Assembly (NCBI RefSeq): GCF_030717945.1
Contig: NZ_JAVAIM010000001.1
Span: 1 to 61,120, forward strand
From: Qipengyuania profundimaris
Lineage (GTDB): Bacteria > Pseudomonadota > Alphaproteobacteria > Sphingomonadales > Sphingomonadaceae
Reading direction: 5' to 3'
DNA length: 61,120 nt
Shown: one piece after another, positions 46,865 to 56,778 of the stretch
Layout: each line of letters opens with the position of its first letter
Position numbering within the stretch: position 1 is the first letter of the stretch
Notes under the pieces: model-generated
Told to the model about the DNA's origin: nothing
Seen by the model: the letters and a program-made list of their open reading frames with translations, nothing else
Databases searched by the model: none
Position numbers and translations under genes: made by a program

Positions 46865-48004
46865 ATGCCGATGAACCGCGTATGCGAAATGACCGGGGCG
46901 GAGTTTCCGCTATTCGCTTTCAGCCATTGCCGCGATGTCGTGGCGGCGGTCAGCAAGGCGGGCGGGTTCGGCGTGTTCGGCGCGACGCGGTTCAGCCCCG
47001 ACCAGCTGGAGGAAGAACTCGCCTGGATCGACGCGCATGTCGATGGCGCCCCTTACGGCGTCGATGTGCTGGTGCCGGAGGTCGTCGATGCCAGCGTGCG
47101 CGAACTGGCCGACAACAAGAGCCGTGCGGCAGCGATCGATCCGTCCTACCAGGGCTTCGTCAACCAGATGCTGGGCCAATATGGCATCTCGCCGGAAGCC
47201 GAAATGCCGATCCTGAAGGAGCGGATGGGGATCACACCCGAGAACGGCCTGGCGCTGATGGAGGTCGCCTTCCGGCATCCGATCAAGCTGATTGCCAACG
47301 CGCTCGGCATCGCCCCACCCGCGATGATCGAAGAGGGCAAGGCGCGCGGTGTGCCGGTCGCGGCGCTGGTGGGCGCGAAAGAACACGCGATCCGGCAGGC
47401 CGAGGCCGGCGTCGACATCATCGTCGCACAGGGCGGCGAGGCCGGCGGGCATTGCGGCGAAGTCTCGACGCTGGTTCTGATCCCCGAGGTCGTCCGCGCG
47501 CTTTCGCGGGCAGGCCACGACATCCCCGTGCTGGCGGCAGGCGGCATCATGACCGGGGGGCAGATGGCCGGGATGATGGCCGCGGGCGCGCAGGGCGCAT
47601 GGACCGGCTCGGTCTGGTTGGCGACGCCGGAAGCCGAAACCAGCGAGGCCTTCCGCGACAAGATGGTCGCTGCGCGCAGCCGCGATACGGTCCGCTCGCG
47701 CAGCCGCACCGGCAAGCCCGCGCGCCAGCTCAAGACCGCATGGCACGATGCCTGGGACGCGAACGACGGCCCCGGCACGCTGCCGATGCCGCTCATGGGC
47801 ATGGTATCCGAACCCGCCTTCGCCCGCATCGAACGCGAGGCGGCGGCCGGAAATGCGGAGGCGCGAGAGCTGGTGAGCTATTTCGTCGGACAGGGCGTCG
47901 GCCTGGTCGAGCAGGTGCGGTCGAGCAGGCAGGTGGTGCAGGATTTCCGCGAGGAATTCCTTGATGCCGTCGGCTCGCTCGCTGCCAGCGTCGGCATGGA
48001 GTGA
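46865..48004 (+). CDS. Nitronate monooxygenase-family flavin enzyme
   Basis: This 379-residue FMN-dependent TIM-barrel protein has phosphate/FMN motifs DIIVAQGGEAGGHCGEVSTL and VLAAGGIMTGGQMAGMMAAG. The family includes nitronate monooxygenases and other NAD(P)H-dependent oxidoreductases; the substrate cannot be told. A GGAGAGA site precedes the ATG. It is followed at 36 bases by a CoA-transferase gene and lies in a block of acyl-CoA-related genes. Confidence 0.87.
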   Translation: MPMNRVCEMTGAEFPLFAFSHCRDVVAAVSKAGGFGVFGATRFSPDQLEEELAWIDAHVDGAPYGVDVLVPEVVDASVRELADNKSRAAAIDPSYQGFVNQMLGQYGISPEAEMPILKERMGITPENGLALMEVAFRHPIKLIANALGIAPPAMIEEGKARGVPVAALVGAKEHAIRQAEAGVDIIVAQGGEAGGHCGEVSTLVLIPEVVRALSRAGHDIPVLAAGGIMTGGQMAGMMAAGAQGAWTGSVWLATPEAETSEAFRDKMVAARSRDTVRSRSRTGKPARQLKTAWHDAWDANDGPGTLPMPLMGMVSEPAFARIEREAAAGNAEARELVSYFVGQGVGLVEQVRSSRQVVQDFREEFLDAVGSLAASVGME

Positions 48005-48040
48005 CTTGACCGGGCGCGCTCCGCCCCGCACGGCACGCCC

Positions 48041-49183
48041 ATGTGGCTCGATACCCCGCGCAATCCGAAGGCACCGCTCGCCGGGCTGAAGGTCCTCGAA
48101 CTCGCCCGCGTGCTGGCGGGGCCATGGGCCGGACAGATTCTCGCCGATCTCGGCGCGGACGTCATCAAGGTGGAAAGCCCCGATGGCGATGGCACCCGCA
48201 AATGGGGGCCGCCGTGGATCGAGCGGGAGAATGGCGATCGCGAAGCGGCCTATTATCATGCGACCAATCGCGGCAAGCGTAGCATCGTTGCGGACTTTCG
48301 TGACGAGAGCGATCTCGATCGAGTGAGGGAATTGGCAGGCAACGCCGACGTGGTGCTGGAAAATTTCAAGACCGGCGCGCTGGCCAAATTCGGGCTCGAT
48401 TACGATAAGCTGGCGAAGGCCAATCCGCGGCTGGTCTACTGCTCCATTACTGGGTTCGGCCAGACTGGCCCGCGCGCGCATGAAGCGGGCTACGATTTCG
48501 TCATTCAGGCGATGGGCGGCTTCATGGCGTTGACCGGAGAACCGCAGGGCCAGCCGATGAAAATGGGAATCTCGATCTCGGACCTGACTTGTGGCCTTTA
48601 TTCGGTGATCGGCATTCAGGCTGCCCTCGCCATGCGGGAGCGGACGGGGCGCGGCCAGCATGTCGACATGGCCCTGCTCGATTGTTCGGTCGGCTTGCTT
48701 GCCAGTCAGGCGACGCATTTCCTCAGCACCGGGGAAAACCCGCCGCGCATGGGCAACGAACATGCGCAGGTGAGCGCCTACGGGGTCTTCCCGACCGCCG
48801 ATGGCGAGGTCGTGCTCGCGCCCGCGAACGACGGACTGTTCCGCAAGCTGCTCACCCTGCTCGGGCGGGACGACCTGCTGGGTGACTTGCGCTTCGCAAC
48901 GAACGAAGCCCGGCTCGCCAATCGCACGGAACTCGACGAAATCATCGCGGCGGAAACGGCCAAGTGGGAAAGCGCCGAATTGCTAAGCGATTGCGCGGAG
49001 GATGGCATTCCGGCTGGCCCGATCAACGCCATCGATGCGGTCTTCGCAGACCCGCAGGTGCAGGCGCGGCAGATGCAGATCGAGCTCGGCGGGATCCCGG
49101 GCGTGCGTAGCCCCTTCACCTTCTCCGAGGCCGAACTGGCCTTAGACGCCCCCAGCCCACGCAAGGGAGAGCACGACGTCTAG
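48041..49183 (+). CDS. Class III CoA-transferase (CaiB/BaiF family)
   Basis: The 380-residue protein has the family opening PLAGLKVLELARVLAGPWAG and QILADLGADVIKVE, and the catalytic Asp in VDMALLDCSVGLLA. Such enzymes move CoA between carboxylic acids (for example carnitine, oxalate, bile acids), and the substrate here is unknown. It follows the flavin enzyme on the same strand and ends one base before the convergent metK stop. Confidence 0.9.
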   Translation: MWLDTPRNPKAPLAGLKVLELARVLAGPWAGQILADLGADVIKVESPDGDGTRKWGPPWIERENGDREAAYYHATNRGKRSIVADFRDESDLDRVRELAGNADVVLENFKTGALAKFGLDYDKLAKANPRLVYCSITGFGQTGPRAHEAGYDFVIQAMGGFMALTGEPQGQPMKMGISISDLTCGLYSVIGIQAALAMRERTGRGQHVDMALLDCSVGLLASQATHFLSTGENPPRMGNEHAQVSAYGVFPTADGEVVLAPANDGLFRKLLTLLGRDDLLGDLRFATNEARLANRTELDEIIAAETAKWESAELLSDCAEDGIPAGPINAIDAVFADPQVQARQMQIELGGIPGVRSPFTFSEAELALDAPSPRKGEHDV

Positions 49184-49184
49184 C

Positions 49185-50423
49185 TCAGCCTAGAGCCGCC
49201 TTCAGATCTTCTACGAGATCGGTGCGCTCCCACGGGAAGCGGTCGCCGTCGGCCTGCCGTCCGAAGTGGCCGTAGGCTGCGCTTTCGCGGTAGATCGGTT
49301 TGTTGAGCCCCAGATGCGTGCGAATGCCGCGCGGGGTCAGGCCGCCGAGCTTTTCGATCCCGCGGATTGCGTTCTCGAGAGCTTCGTCGGACACACCATC
49401 GGCGGCAGTGCCGTGGGTATCGACGTAAAGCGACAACGGCTTGGATACGCCGATCGCATAGCTGAGCTGGATCGTGCAGCGCGTGGCGAGGCCGGCGGCG
49501 ACGATGTTCTTGGCCAGGTAGCGCGTGATATAGGCGGCCGAGCGGTCGACCTTGGTCGGGTCCTTGCCGCTGAACGCGCCACCGCCATGCGGGGCCGCGC
49601 CGCCATAGGTATCGACGATGATCTTTCGACCGGTCAGGCCTGCGTCGCCGTCGGGGCCGCCGATCTCGAAGGCGCCGGTCGGATTGATGTGCCATTCGGT
49701 ATCGCCAGAAATCCAGCCATCCGGCAGGATCTCGGTGACGACTTTCTGGACATAGGCCTTGAGCTCGGCCTCTTTCTCGCCCTCATGATAACCCTTGCCG
49801 TGCTGCGTCGAGACGACGATCGCGGTGCAGGCGACCGGCTTACCGCCTTCATAGCGCAGCGAGAGCTGGCTCTTGGCATCGGGCTCGAGGAAGGGTGCCG
49901 CGCCGCTCTTGCGGTCGGCGGCGAGCCGCTCGAGGATCTTGTGGCTGTAGTCTAGCGTCGCCGGCATGAGATCGGGCGTCTCGTCGCAGGCAAAGCCGAA
50001 CATGATGCCCTGATCGCCCGCGCCCTCGTCCTTGTTGCCACTGGAATCGACGCCTTGGGCGATCTCCGAAGACTGGCCGTGAAGGTGGTTTTCGAACGTC
50101 AGCGTTTTCCAGTGAAACCCGTCCTGCTCGTAGCCGATCTCGCGGACGGTCTGGCGAACGGCCTGTTCGATCTCGTCCTTCGCGCCCGGTGCCCAGCCGC
50201 CATTGTCGGCCCAGTCTGGATTGTTGTTGTCATACATCGGAGCGCAACGGATTTCGCCGGACAGGATCACGCGCTGGGTCGTCGTCATCGTTTCGCAAGC
50301 CACGCGCGCCTCGGGATCCTTGCCGAGCATGAGATCGACGATGGCGTCGGAAATCTGGTCGGAAACCTTGTCGGGATGACCTTCCGAAACGCTTTCCGAA
50401 GTAAAGAGATAACTTTTACGCAT
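49185..50423 (-). CDS. metK: S-adenosylmethionine synthetase
   Basis: The 412-residue enzyme makes SAM from methionine and ATP. Motifs are [15 protein letters not shown] at the N-terminus and the [19 protein letters not shown] signature. The ATG at 50423 is fixed by the conserved opening [19 protein letters not shown]. It lies 48 bases after lnt, but the gap holds a palindromic operator, so it probably has its own promoter. Confidence 0.97.
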   Translation of the reverse strand: MRKSYLFTSESVSEGHPDKVSDQISDAIVDLMLGKDPEARVACETMTTTQRVILSGEIRCAPMYDNNNPDWADNGGWAPGAKDEIEQAVRQTVREIGYEQDGFHWKTLTFENHLHGQSSEIAQGVDSSGNKDEGAGDQGIMFGFACDETPDLMPATLDYSHKILERLAADRKSGAAPFLEPDAKSQLSLRYEGGKPVACTAIVVSTQHGKGYHEGEKEAELKAYVQKVVTEILPDGWISGDTEWHINPTGAFEIGGPDGDAGLTGRKIIVDTYGGAAPHGGGAFSGKDPTKVDRSAAYITRYLAKNIVAAGLATRCTIQLSYAIGVSKPLSLYVDTHGTAADGVSDEALENAIRGIEKLGGLTPRGIRTHLGLNKPIYRESAAYGHFGRQADGDRFPWERTDLVEDLKAALG

Positions 50424-50441
50424 GCAGCCGATCGTCCCGAT

Positions 50442-50457
50442 ATAAAGATGTCTTTAT
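50442..50457 (-). promoter_or_regulatory. Palindromic operator upstream of metK
   Basis: ATAAAGA-TG-TCTTTAT is a perfect 7-2-7 inverted repeat, 18 bases before the metK start. It resembles the palindromes proposed for the ArsR-type methionine-cycle regulator SahR upstream of SAM-cycle genes in Proteobacteria. It would respond to SAM or S-adenosylhomocysteine; this is an inference from position and shape. Confidence 0.6.
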
Positions 50458-50471
50458 GTGCTTGCGTCGGC

Positions 50472-52049
50472 CTAGCCGCGCCGGTGCCGCATTACAACCA
50501 GCGATCCGGCACACAGCAGCAGCCCCCACGCGAGCGTCAACCAATGGCCGAGCCGCGCAAACCAGGTAGGTTCGTGCGCGGGCGGCACCAGCGTATCGAC
50601 CCGCGCTGCGATATTGCGCCCGATATGCTCGCGCACCACCCCGCGCGCGTCGATCACCGCGCTGATCCCGGTGGTGGTGGAGCGGAGAACGGGCAACCCC
50701 TCCTCCGCCGCACGCATCCGCGCTTGGCCGAGATGCTGGGGCGGGCCCCAGGCGCCGAACCATCCGTCGTTCGACGGGTTGAAGATATAGTCGGGCCGGT
50801 TGTCGCGATCTGTCACTTCGCCGGAGAAGACGATCTCGTAGCAGATCTGGATACCTGCCTTGCCATAGCTGCCGAGGTCGAGGCTCTGCGGCCCGGGCCC
50901 CGGCAGGAAGTCGATCGTACCTGCGACCAGCCGGCTTGCACCGAGAGGCTCCAGCAGGGCGCGCATGGGAAGGTATTCGCCATAGGGCACGAGGTGCGAC
51001 TTGGCTGCGCTGTCGATGATCTCTCCCTGCCCATCTATTGCCAGCACGACATTGTAGGCGCCGGTGGCCCGCCGCAGGCCATCGACCTCCTCGAGTTCGA
51101 GATCTTGCGCGCCGGTCAGCAAAAGCGATCCCTCGCCGATGGTGCTGCCGATGCGGGCACGGGCGAAAGCCGGGTTCGCGCCAGCGGTCATACGGTCATA
51201 ATAGCGCTGCGGATAGCCGTCGCGCAGATAGTCCGGCACGCCGCTTTCGGGCCACAGGACAAGCCGCTGGCTGACCGGTCGCTGCGGCGTGCTGAGACCG
51301 GCGATAGTCTGAAACTGGCTCTCATATTTCGACGCGTCGTCGATTTCTTCCTGCCGCAGGTTGGGCTGGACGAGCGTCAGAGGAAAATAGCCCTCGCGGC
51401 CCGCACCGGCAGGCAAATACATGCCGGCGACCAACGCCGCAGCCGCCGCGGCGAGCGGGACCCAGCGCTTCGCGACCACCAGCATCGCCAGCAGAGCGGC
51501 AGCACAGACCGCCATGCCCGAAAGGGCGTAAGTTCCCGCAAAGGGCAACAGCGCGCCAAATCCCGGGCGGTCCCACGGCCCCATCAGTGCAAGCGAGAAC
51601 GGCCCCCAGGAATAGCCGGTGAAGACCCAGCTGCGCAGCCATTCGCCGAGGATCCAGCTGGCACCCAGTGCCAGCGCGAAGGCTGGACCCGAACCATTGC
51701 GAACCAACGCCTTCGCCAGACCGGCTGCGAGCGCAGGATAGACCGCGAGGTAAAGCGACAGCAGCGGCACTGCGAGCCACCCGAGCGCGGGCGGCATTTC
51801 GGCCTGATAGGTGAAGGCCGTCGCGATCCAGTTGTTGGTGACGGTGAAATGCGCAACGCCGAACAGCCAGCCGCGCTTTGCGGCGATGCCGATAGTCGCG
51901 CTGTCGGCAACAATCAGCGCGAAGGCCCCCGTAGCGACAATAGCGACGAGCCACAGGCCGAGCGGCGGGTAGCCGAGCGCGGCCAGCGCGCCGAGCAGCA
52001 GCAGCGTCACATTGGGATGACGGCGGGCGAAACCGAGAAGCGAATCCAT
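50472..52049 (-). CDS. lnt: Apolipoprotein N-acyltransferase
   Basis: The 525-residue inner-membrane enzyme adds the third acyl chain to lipoproteins. Six or more N-terminal membrane helices (residues about 10-215) precede a periplasmic nitrilase-like domain. Its catalytic triad is visible: Glu in LWPESGVPDYL, Lys in AKSHLVPYGEYLP and Cys in QICYEIVFSGE. A C-terminal helix closes the protein. It stands between DUF4167 and metK on the same strand. Confidence 0.93.
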   Translation of the reverse strand: MDSLLGFARRHPNVTLLLLGALAALGYPPLGLWLVAIVATGAFALIVADSATIGIAAKRGWLFGVAHFTVTNNWIATAFTYQAEMPPALGWLAVPLLSLYLAVYPALAAGLAKALVRNGSGPAFALALGASWILGEWLRSWVFTGYSWGPFSLALMGPWDRPGFGALLPFAGTYALSGMAVCAAALLAMLVVAKRWVPLAAAAAALVAGMYLPAGAGREGYFPLTLVQPNLRQEEIDDASKYESQFQTIAGLSTPQRPVSQRLVLWPESGVPDYLRDGYPQRYYDRMTAGANPAFARARIGSTIGEGSLLLTGAQDLELEEVDGLRRATGAYNVVLAIDGQGEIIDSAAKSHLVPYGEYLPMRALLEPLGASRLVAGTIDFLPGPGPQSLDLGSYGKAGIQICYEIVFSGEVTDRDNRPDYIFNPSNDGWFGAWGPPQHLGQARMRAAEEGLPVLRSTTTGISAVIDARGVVREHIGRNIAARVDTLVPPAHEPTWFARLGHWLTLAWGLLLCAGSLVVMRHRRG

Positions 52050-52090
52050 CGGTCTCGCCCTATTCCATCGGTCCCGCCGATCAAGCGCGA

Positions 52091-52780
52091 TCAGGCTGCG
52101 TTGGCCTCTTCGTCGGCATCTTTCTTGCGGCGACGGCGCGGAGCGGGCTTGGCCTCGCCCTCGTCGGCGGCGCTTATCGAGGGCGGCAGCACGGTCGCGT
52201 CGATCTCGCCTTCGCTACCGGCCTGACCTTCTTCGTTCTTCTTGGCCTTGCGCGGAGCCCGGCGCTTCTTGGGCTGGTCGTCCTCGTCGCGGCGAACGAA
52301 GGGATTCTCGTCGGGCTCGTAGGAGTTGGAGTCGTCCTGGGCGTCCTTCTTGCGCGAGCGCTTGGGGGGCTTGTCCCCGCGATCCTTCCGGCCGCCTTCG
52401 TCCTGATCGTCACGACGCGAGCGCTGGCGGCGGTTGTTGTCGCGGCGATCGTCATTGTCGTCGCCGTCGTCATCGTCCGACTGGTTCTGGCCGCGATCGT
52501 CCTGGCGCTTGGCCTTCTGCTCGTCCTGCCGTGCCTTGTTGTCGGCGATCACGCGGAAATAATGGTCGGCGAACTGGAGATAATATTCCGCCTGCACCCG
52601 GTCGCCATTGTGCTGGGCGTCCTGGGCAAGCTTCTTGTACTTGTCGAGCAGCTGGGGCGCATTGCCCCGCGCGCGACTGTCGATCCGGTTGGCCGAGTTG
52701 CCGCCGCCCTGATTGCGGTTGTTGCGACCGCGACGGCGGTTATTGCGATTGTTGTTCAAGGGTAGGTAATCCTCATTCAT
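52091..52780 (-). CDS. DUF4167 domain protein
   Basis: The 229-residue protein has a short conserved domain at residues about 25-90 (ANRIDSRARGNAPQLLDKYK, GDRVQAEYYLQFADHYFRVI). A long, highly charged, low-complexity tail rich in Asp, Arg and Lys follows. DUF4167 is widespread in Alphaproteobacteria, usually beside prmC-prfA as here, and its basic tail suggests nucleic acid contact. The function is unknown. The start at 52780 keeps the typical Asn/Arg-rich head. Confidence 0.85.
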   Translation of the reverse strand: MNEDYLPLNNNRNNRRRGRNNRNQGGGNSANRIDSRARGNAPQLLDKYKKLAQDAQHNGDRVQAEYYLQFADHYFRVIADNKARQDEQKAKRQDDRGQNQSDDDDGDDNDDRRDNNRRQRSRRDDQDEGGRKDRGDKPPKRSRKKDAQDDSNSYEPDENPFVRRDEDDQPKKRRAPRKAKKNEEGQAGSEGEIDATVLPPSISAADEGEAKPAPRRRRKKDADEEANAA

Positions 52781-52996
52781 GGCGCGGCGCGGACCCCCGG
52801 TCCGCCTATGGCCGCTTGCCCCTTGCGCGCCCGCGCTTGTCGCATGGCGCGTGCCCCGTTTTCCTGCATGGTATGCGAGGCTTTAAGGGCCGCGCACCGG
52901 AACTGCATATGTCGGGGCTTAGGCCACCGGGTCGGACATGCCGCGCACCACTGGCCTGTGGCCAGAGGTAAAGGGTCGAATCGGCTTTGCCAACCC

Positions 52997-53818
52997 TTAT
53001 CTGAGAATCAATGCCCGGGGGCGGCCCGCGAGGTCGTGGCGAAGCTCGGTTTCGAACCCCGATTCGCGGGCGATTGCCGACACTGCGCCTGCCTGTTTCC
53101 AGCCGATTTCCAGCACTGCGATGCCGCCCGGCAAAAGTAGCTTGCCAAGCTGCGGGGCGATCGCCCGATAGTCGTCAAGCCCCTCGGGACCGGCGAACAA
53201 GGCGGAGGCTGGCTCGAAATTGCGCACATCGGGATCGAGCTTGGCATCGTCCTCGACATAAGGCGGGTTGCACAGGATCAGGTCGAACTTGCCGAGATCG
53301 TCGGCCCAGCCATCGTCCAGCCAGCTTGTGACGCGGAAGTCCGCTCGATCTTGAAGCCCGAGCGTTTCGCTGTTCCCTTGCGCCACAGCCAGCGCCGCAC
53401 TTGAAATATCGATCCCGATACCCGTCGCGACCGGGCGCGCAGAGAGGAACGCCAGCAGCAACGCGCCGCTCCCCGTGCCCATGTCCAGCGCACGCGCGTC
53501 GAGCCTCGCATGATCGAGCGCGGCCTGCACGATCGTCTCGCTGTCACCGCGCGGGATCAGCGTGTCCTTCGTAACGGCGAAGTCGAGTCCGAAAAACTCC
53601 TGCCGCCCTAGAATATGCGCCACGGGCTCGTTTGCCGAACGCCGCTCGACCAAGGCAGCGAAGCCGGTAGGCGCCGGCTCGCGCATGTGCCGCATCAGCA
53701 AGTCCGAGCGCGTTGTGCCGGTTGCATGTGCCATCAGCAGTTCGGCATCCAGCCGTGCGGTATCGCTGGTGGCAGAGAGGCGCTGTGCGGCTTCGCGAAC
53801 AGCGTCGCCGACGGTCAC
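52997..53818 (-). CDS. prmC: Peptide chain release factor N5-glutamine methyltransferase
   Basis: This 273-residue SAM-dependent enzyme methylates the Gln of the GGQ motif in release factors. The SAM-binding loop [14 protein letters not shown] and the signature NPPYVE are present. The start is a GTG at 53818 that overlaps the prfA stop by four bases (GTGA), so it is coupled to its own substrate gene. The length is normal for the family. Confidence 0.94.
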   Translation of the reverse strand: MTVGDAVREAAQRLSATSDTARLDAELLMAHATGTTRSDLLMRHMREPAPTGFAALVERRSANEPVAHILGRQEFFGLDFAVTKDTLIPRGDSETIVQAALDHARLDARALDMGTGSGALLLAFLSARPVATGIGIDISSAALAVAQGNSETLGLQDRADFRVTSWLDDGWADDLGKFDLILCNPPYVEDDAKLDPDVRNFEPASALFAGPEGLDDYRAIAPQLGKLLLPGGIAVLEIGWKQAGAVSAIARESGFETELRHDLAGRPRALILR

Positions 53819-54882
53819 TCCGCCATCGCCGCGAGGCGCTTGGCCTCGTCCTCGGCGATTAGCGCGTCGACCAGTTCGCTTAAGCCAGGACCCGCAATGA
53901 TCTGCGGCAGCTTCTGCAGCGTCAGGCCGATGCGGTGGTCGGTCACGCGCCCCTGCGGGAAGTTATAGGTGCGGATGCGTTCTGAGCGGTCGCCGCTGCC
54001 GACCATGGCCTTGCGCGCTTCGGCCTCGGCCCCTTGCGTCGCCTCGCGCTGCTGCTCGTAGAGCCGCGCGCGCAAGACTTGCATCGCTTTTTCCTTGTTC
54101 TTGTGCTGGCTGCGCCCGTCCTGGCAGGTGACCACCAGGCCGGTCGGCTCATGCGTGATGCGAATGGCGGAATCGGTGGTGTTGACGTGCTGGCCGCCCG
54201 CCCCGCTGGCGCGATAGGTGTCGATCTTGAGATCGCCCGGATCGATCTGCACATCGACTTCGTCCGGTTCCGGCAGCACCGCCACGGTTGCGGCGGAGGT
54301 GTGGATACGCCCGCCACTCTCTGTCTCGGGCACGCGCTGCACGCGATGGACGCCGCTTTCGAACTTGAGCTTGGCGAACACGCCGCTGCCGGTGACGTTG
54401 GCGACGATTTCCTTGAAGCCGCCGACTTCGCTGGCGCTCATGCTGACCGGCTCCACCTTCCAGCCCTGCTCGGCGGCGAAGCGTTCGTACATGCGGAAAA
54501 GATCGCCGGCGAACAGCGCCGCTTCGTCCCCGCCCGTACCGGCACGGATTTCGAGCATGGCGGGCTTGTTGTCGGCGGAGTCGCGCGGCAGCATGGCGAC
54601 GGCCAGCTCGCGCTCGGCTTCGGGCAGGCGCTTTCGCAAGGTGCCGAGCTCTTCCTCCGCCATCGCCTTCATCTCAGGATCGGCGAGCATGTCCTCGAGG
54701 CTCGCAATCTCCTCGCGCGCAGCCTTCACCTCGGCGGCGACCCTGGCCACCGGCTCTAGCTCGGCATAGTCGCGGCTCGCCTGGACGAATTCCTCGCCCT
54801 CAAGCTGGCCCGACGCCATGCGCGCCTCGAGCTCGGCGAAGCGATGGGCAATCTGGTCGAGGCGTTCGCGTGGGATGGTCAT
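53815..54882 (-). CDS. prfA: Peptide chain release factor 1
   Basis: The 355-residue factor reads UAA and UAG. The GGQ catalytic motif is in [18 protein letters not shown], and the P-x-T stop-reading motif is PET in [13 protein letters not shown], which is the RF1 rather than the RF2 form. It overlaps hisS by four bases at its start. prmC, which modifies it, follows directly. Confidence 0.96.
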   Translation of the reverse strand: MTIPRERLDQIAHRFAELEARMASGQLEGEEFVQASRDYAELEPVARVAAEVKAAREEIASLEDMLADPEMKAMAEEELGTLRKRLPEAERELAVAMLPRDSADNKPAMLEIRAGTGGDEAALFAGDLFRMYERFAAEQGWKVEPVSMSASEVGGFKEIVANVTGSGVFAKLKFESGVHRVQRVPETESGGRIHTSAATVAVLPEPDEVDVQIDPGDLKIDTYRASGAGGQHVNTTDSAIRITHEPTGLVVTCQDGRSQHKNKEKAMQVLRARLYEQQREATQGAEAEARKAMVGSGDRSERIRTYNFPQGRVTDHRIGLTLQKLPQIIAGPGLSELVDALIAEDEAKRLAAMAE

Positions 54883-56126
54883 TCAGCCCCCAAGACCAAG
54901 TTCTCGACCGCCGTCGCGACATCTCCTCCGTCGCCCATTACGCGCACGGTCACGCCACTTTCCGAAACCGGAAAAGACACGAGGCTGTGCGATGGGATCT
55001 TCTTTGCTTTATCGAAACGCTTCCGTGGCGAGCCGCTGGCAAAGAGTTCTGCAGAAAAACCCGCCGCACGCAGTCGCGAGATAACTTGAAGCGCCTGCTC
55101 CATGTAGGCTTCGTTTTCCAGAACGACGACTGCGTCCGATTTGGGTTCTTCTTTCGTTTCGACGAGCATCGCCAATCGCTCGATGCCCGCGGCCCATCCG
55201 ACCGCTGGAGTTGACGGGCCGCCGAGGCTCTCGACCAATCCGTCGTAACGCCCCCCACCCAGAATGGTGCTCTGACTACCAAGTTTGCTCGCCGCTGCAC
55301 TTCCCTCGTCAGGAATGAATTCGAAAGCGGTATGACGGTAATAATCAAGGCCTCGCACAAGGCTTTCTGCGCGAACCCACTTCACGTTTGCCGCATCAAG
55401 ACCCTCTGTGACGGCATTGAAAAATGCCCGAGCGTCGTCGGAGAGGAATTGATCGATCTTCGGCGCGTCATCGACGAAGCGTTGATCCCGGCGGTCCTTA
55501 CTGTCGAGTATTCGCAGCGGATTCTTTTCGAGCCGCTCCCGCGAATCCTCGCTCAACTCGTCCTTCACCGCGCGAAAGTGCTCGACCAATGCGGCGCGCC
55601 AGGCTTCGCGGCTGTCACCGTCACCTAAGGTATTGAGGTGCAAGGTAACTCCCTCGATCCCGAGTTCGTTCAGCAGTTGATACGCCATCGCAAGCAGTTC
55701 GACGTCGGCTTGCGGTTCGGAAGCGCCAAGGATTTCAGCGTCAATTTGGTGAAATTGTCGGTAGCGCCCCTTTTGCGGGCGCTCAAAACGAAACAGTGGC
55801 CCGTGTGTGGCTACCCTTATCGGGGCGTACTGCATCCAACCGTTCGAAAGATAGGCCCGCGCAATGCCCGCGGTGAACTCAGGCCTCATCGTCACTTGGT
55901 CACGACCTCGATCTTCGAATGAATACATTTCCTTACCGACGACATCTGTCGTCTCACCGATCGAGCGGGCAAACACCTCGGTCATTTCGAGCACGGGCAT
56001 TTCGACCCGGCGGAAGCGGTAGAGCTTGCGCACGCGCTCGAAGGTCTCGACCACGAAGGCAAAAGCCTCGGCGTCGGGTCCGAAAATATCTTGCGTTCCG
56101 CGGATAGCTTGAGGTGTTTTCGACAT
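54879..56126 (-). CDS. hisS: Histidyl-tRNA synthetase
   Basis: The 415-residue class II synthetase charges tRNA-His. Motif 2 ([13 protein letters not shown] ... [20 protein letters not shown]), the histidine A-box and motif 3 ([29 protein letters not shown]) are present, with an anticodon-binding domain at the end. The body of the gene from about 54950 to 55950 is near 52-60% GC in the lines I counted, lower than neighbouring genes, while its 5' end is typical. It is the first gene of hisS-prfA-prmC. Confidence 0.95.
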   Translation of the reverse strand: MSKTPQAIRGTQDIFGPDAEAFAFVVETFERVRKLYRFRRVEMPVLEMTEVFARSIGETTDVVGKEMYSFEDRGRDQVTMRPEFTAGIARAYLSNGWMQYAPIRVATHGPLFRFERPQKGRYRQFHQIDAEILGASEPQADVELLAMAYQLLNELGIEGVTLHLNTLGDGDSREAWRAALVEHFRAVKDELSEDSRERLEKNPLRILDSKDRRDQRFVDDAPKIDQFLSDDARAFFNAVTEGLDAANVKWVRAESLVRGLDYYRHTAFEFIPDEGSAAASKLGSQSTILGGGRYDGLVESLGGPSTPAVGWAAGIERLAMLVETKEEPKSDAVVVLENEAYMEQALQVISRLRAAGFSAELFASGSPRKRFDKAKKIPSHSLVSFPVSESGVTVRVMGDGGDVATAVENLVLGAE

Positions 56127-56241
56127 GGCGCGCGCTTAGGCGAGGAAGGCGGTTGCCGCAATATACACACAAGGCTAGAGGCCCCCGCGAAGTCTTTCTG
56201 GGGAGAGGGCCGGTGCGGCAACCTACAAAGAGTGAGCATCA

Positions 56242-56775
56242 ATGCGCATCGACATGATCCCCGTGGGCGACAATCCGCCCGAAAGCCTCAATGTCATCAT
56301 CGAAGTGCCGACCGGCGGCGAGCCGGTGAAGTACGAGTTCGACAAAGACAGCGGCGCGCTGTTCGTCGACCGGATTCTGCATACCCCGATGCGCTATCCG
56401 GCGAACTACGGCTTCGTGCCCCACACGCTCAGCCCCGATGGCGACCCGCTCGATGCGCTGGTCATTGCCCGTTCGCCTTTCATCGCTGGCTGCGTCGTGC
56501 GTGCCCGGCCGATCGGCGTGCTGAACCTGGAAGACGAACATGGCGGCGACGAGAAGCTGATCTGCGTGCCGGTCGACACGACCTTCCCCTATTATTCCGA
56601 TGTCGGCGAGACCAAGGACCTGCCGAGCATCATCTTCCAGCAGATCGAGCACTTCTTCACCCATTACAAGGATCTCGAAAAAGAGAAGTGGGTCCGCGTC
56701 GGTGCCTGGGGCGATGCCGCCGAAGCACGCCGGATCGTGCTCGAAAGCATCGAGCGATACGAAAACGACAAGTAG
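56242..56775 (+). CDS. ppa: Inorganic pyrophosphatase
   Basis: This 177-residue family I enzyme hydrolyses pyrophosphate to phosphate and drives biosynthetic reactions. The signature DGDPLDALV and the metal-binding Asp/Glu set (VDRILHTPMRYPANYGFVP region) are complete. It is divergent from hisS with 115 bases between, and ends three bases before the convergent MscS gene. Confidence 0.96.
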   Translation: MRIDMIPVGDNPPESLNVIIEVPTGGEPVKYEFDKDSGALFVDRILHTPMRYPANYGFVPHTLSPDGDPLDALVIARSPFIAGCVVRARPIGVLNLEDEHGGDEKLICVPVDTTFPYYSDVGETKDLPSIIFQQIEHFFTHYKDLEKEKWVRVGAWGDAAEARRIVLESIERYENDK

Positions 56776-56778
56776 GAG

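Noticed and set aside
52781..52996. Hairpin GCGGAC/GTCCGC at 52789-52805 as a terminator or RNA gene.
   Set aside because: The stem is only six pairs and has no U run; no tRNA-like or other RNA pattern was found in the gap.
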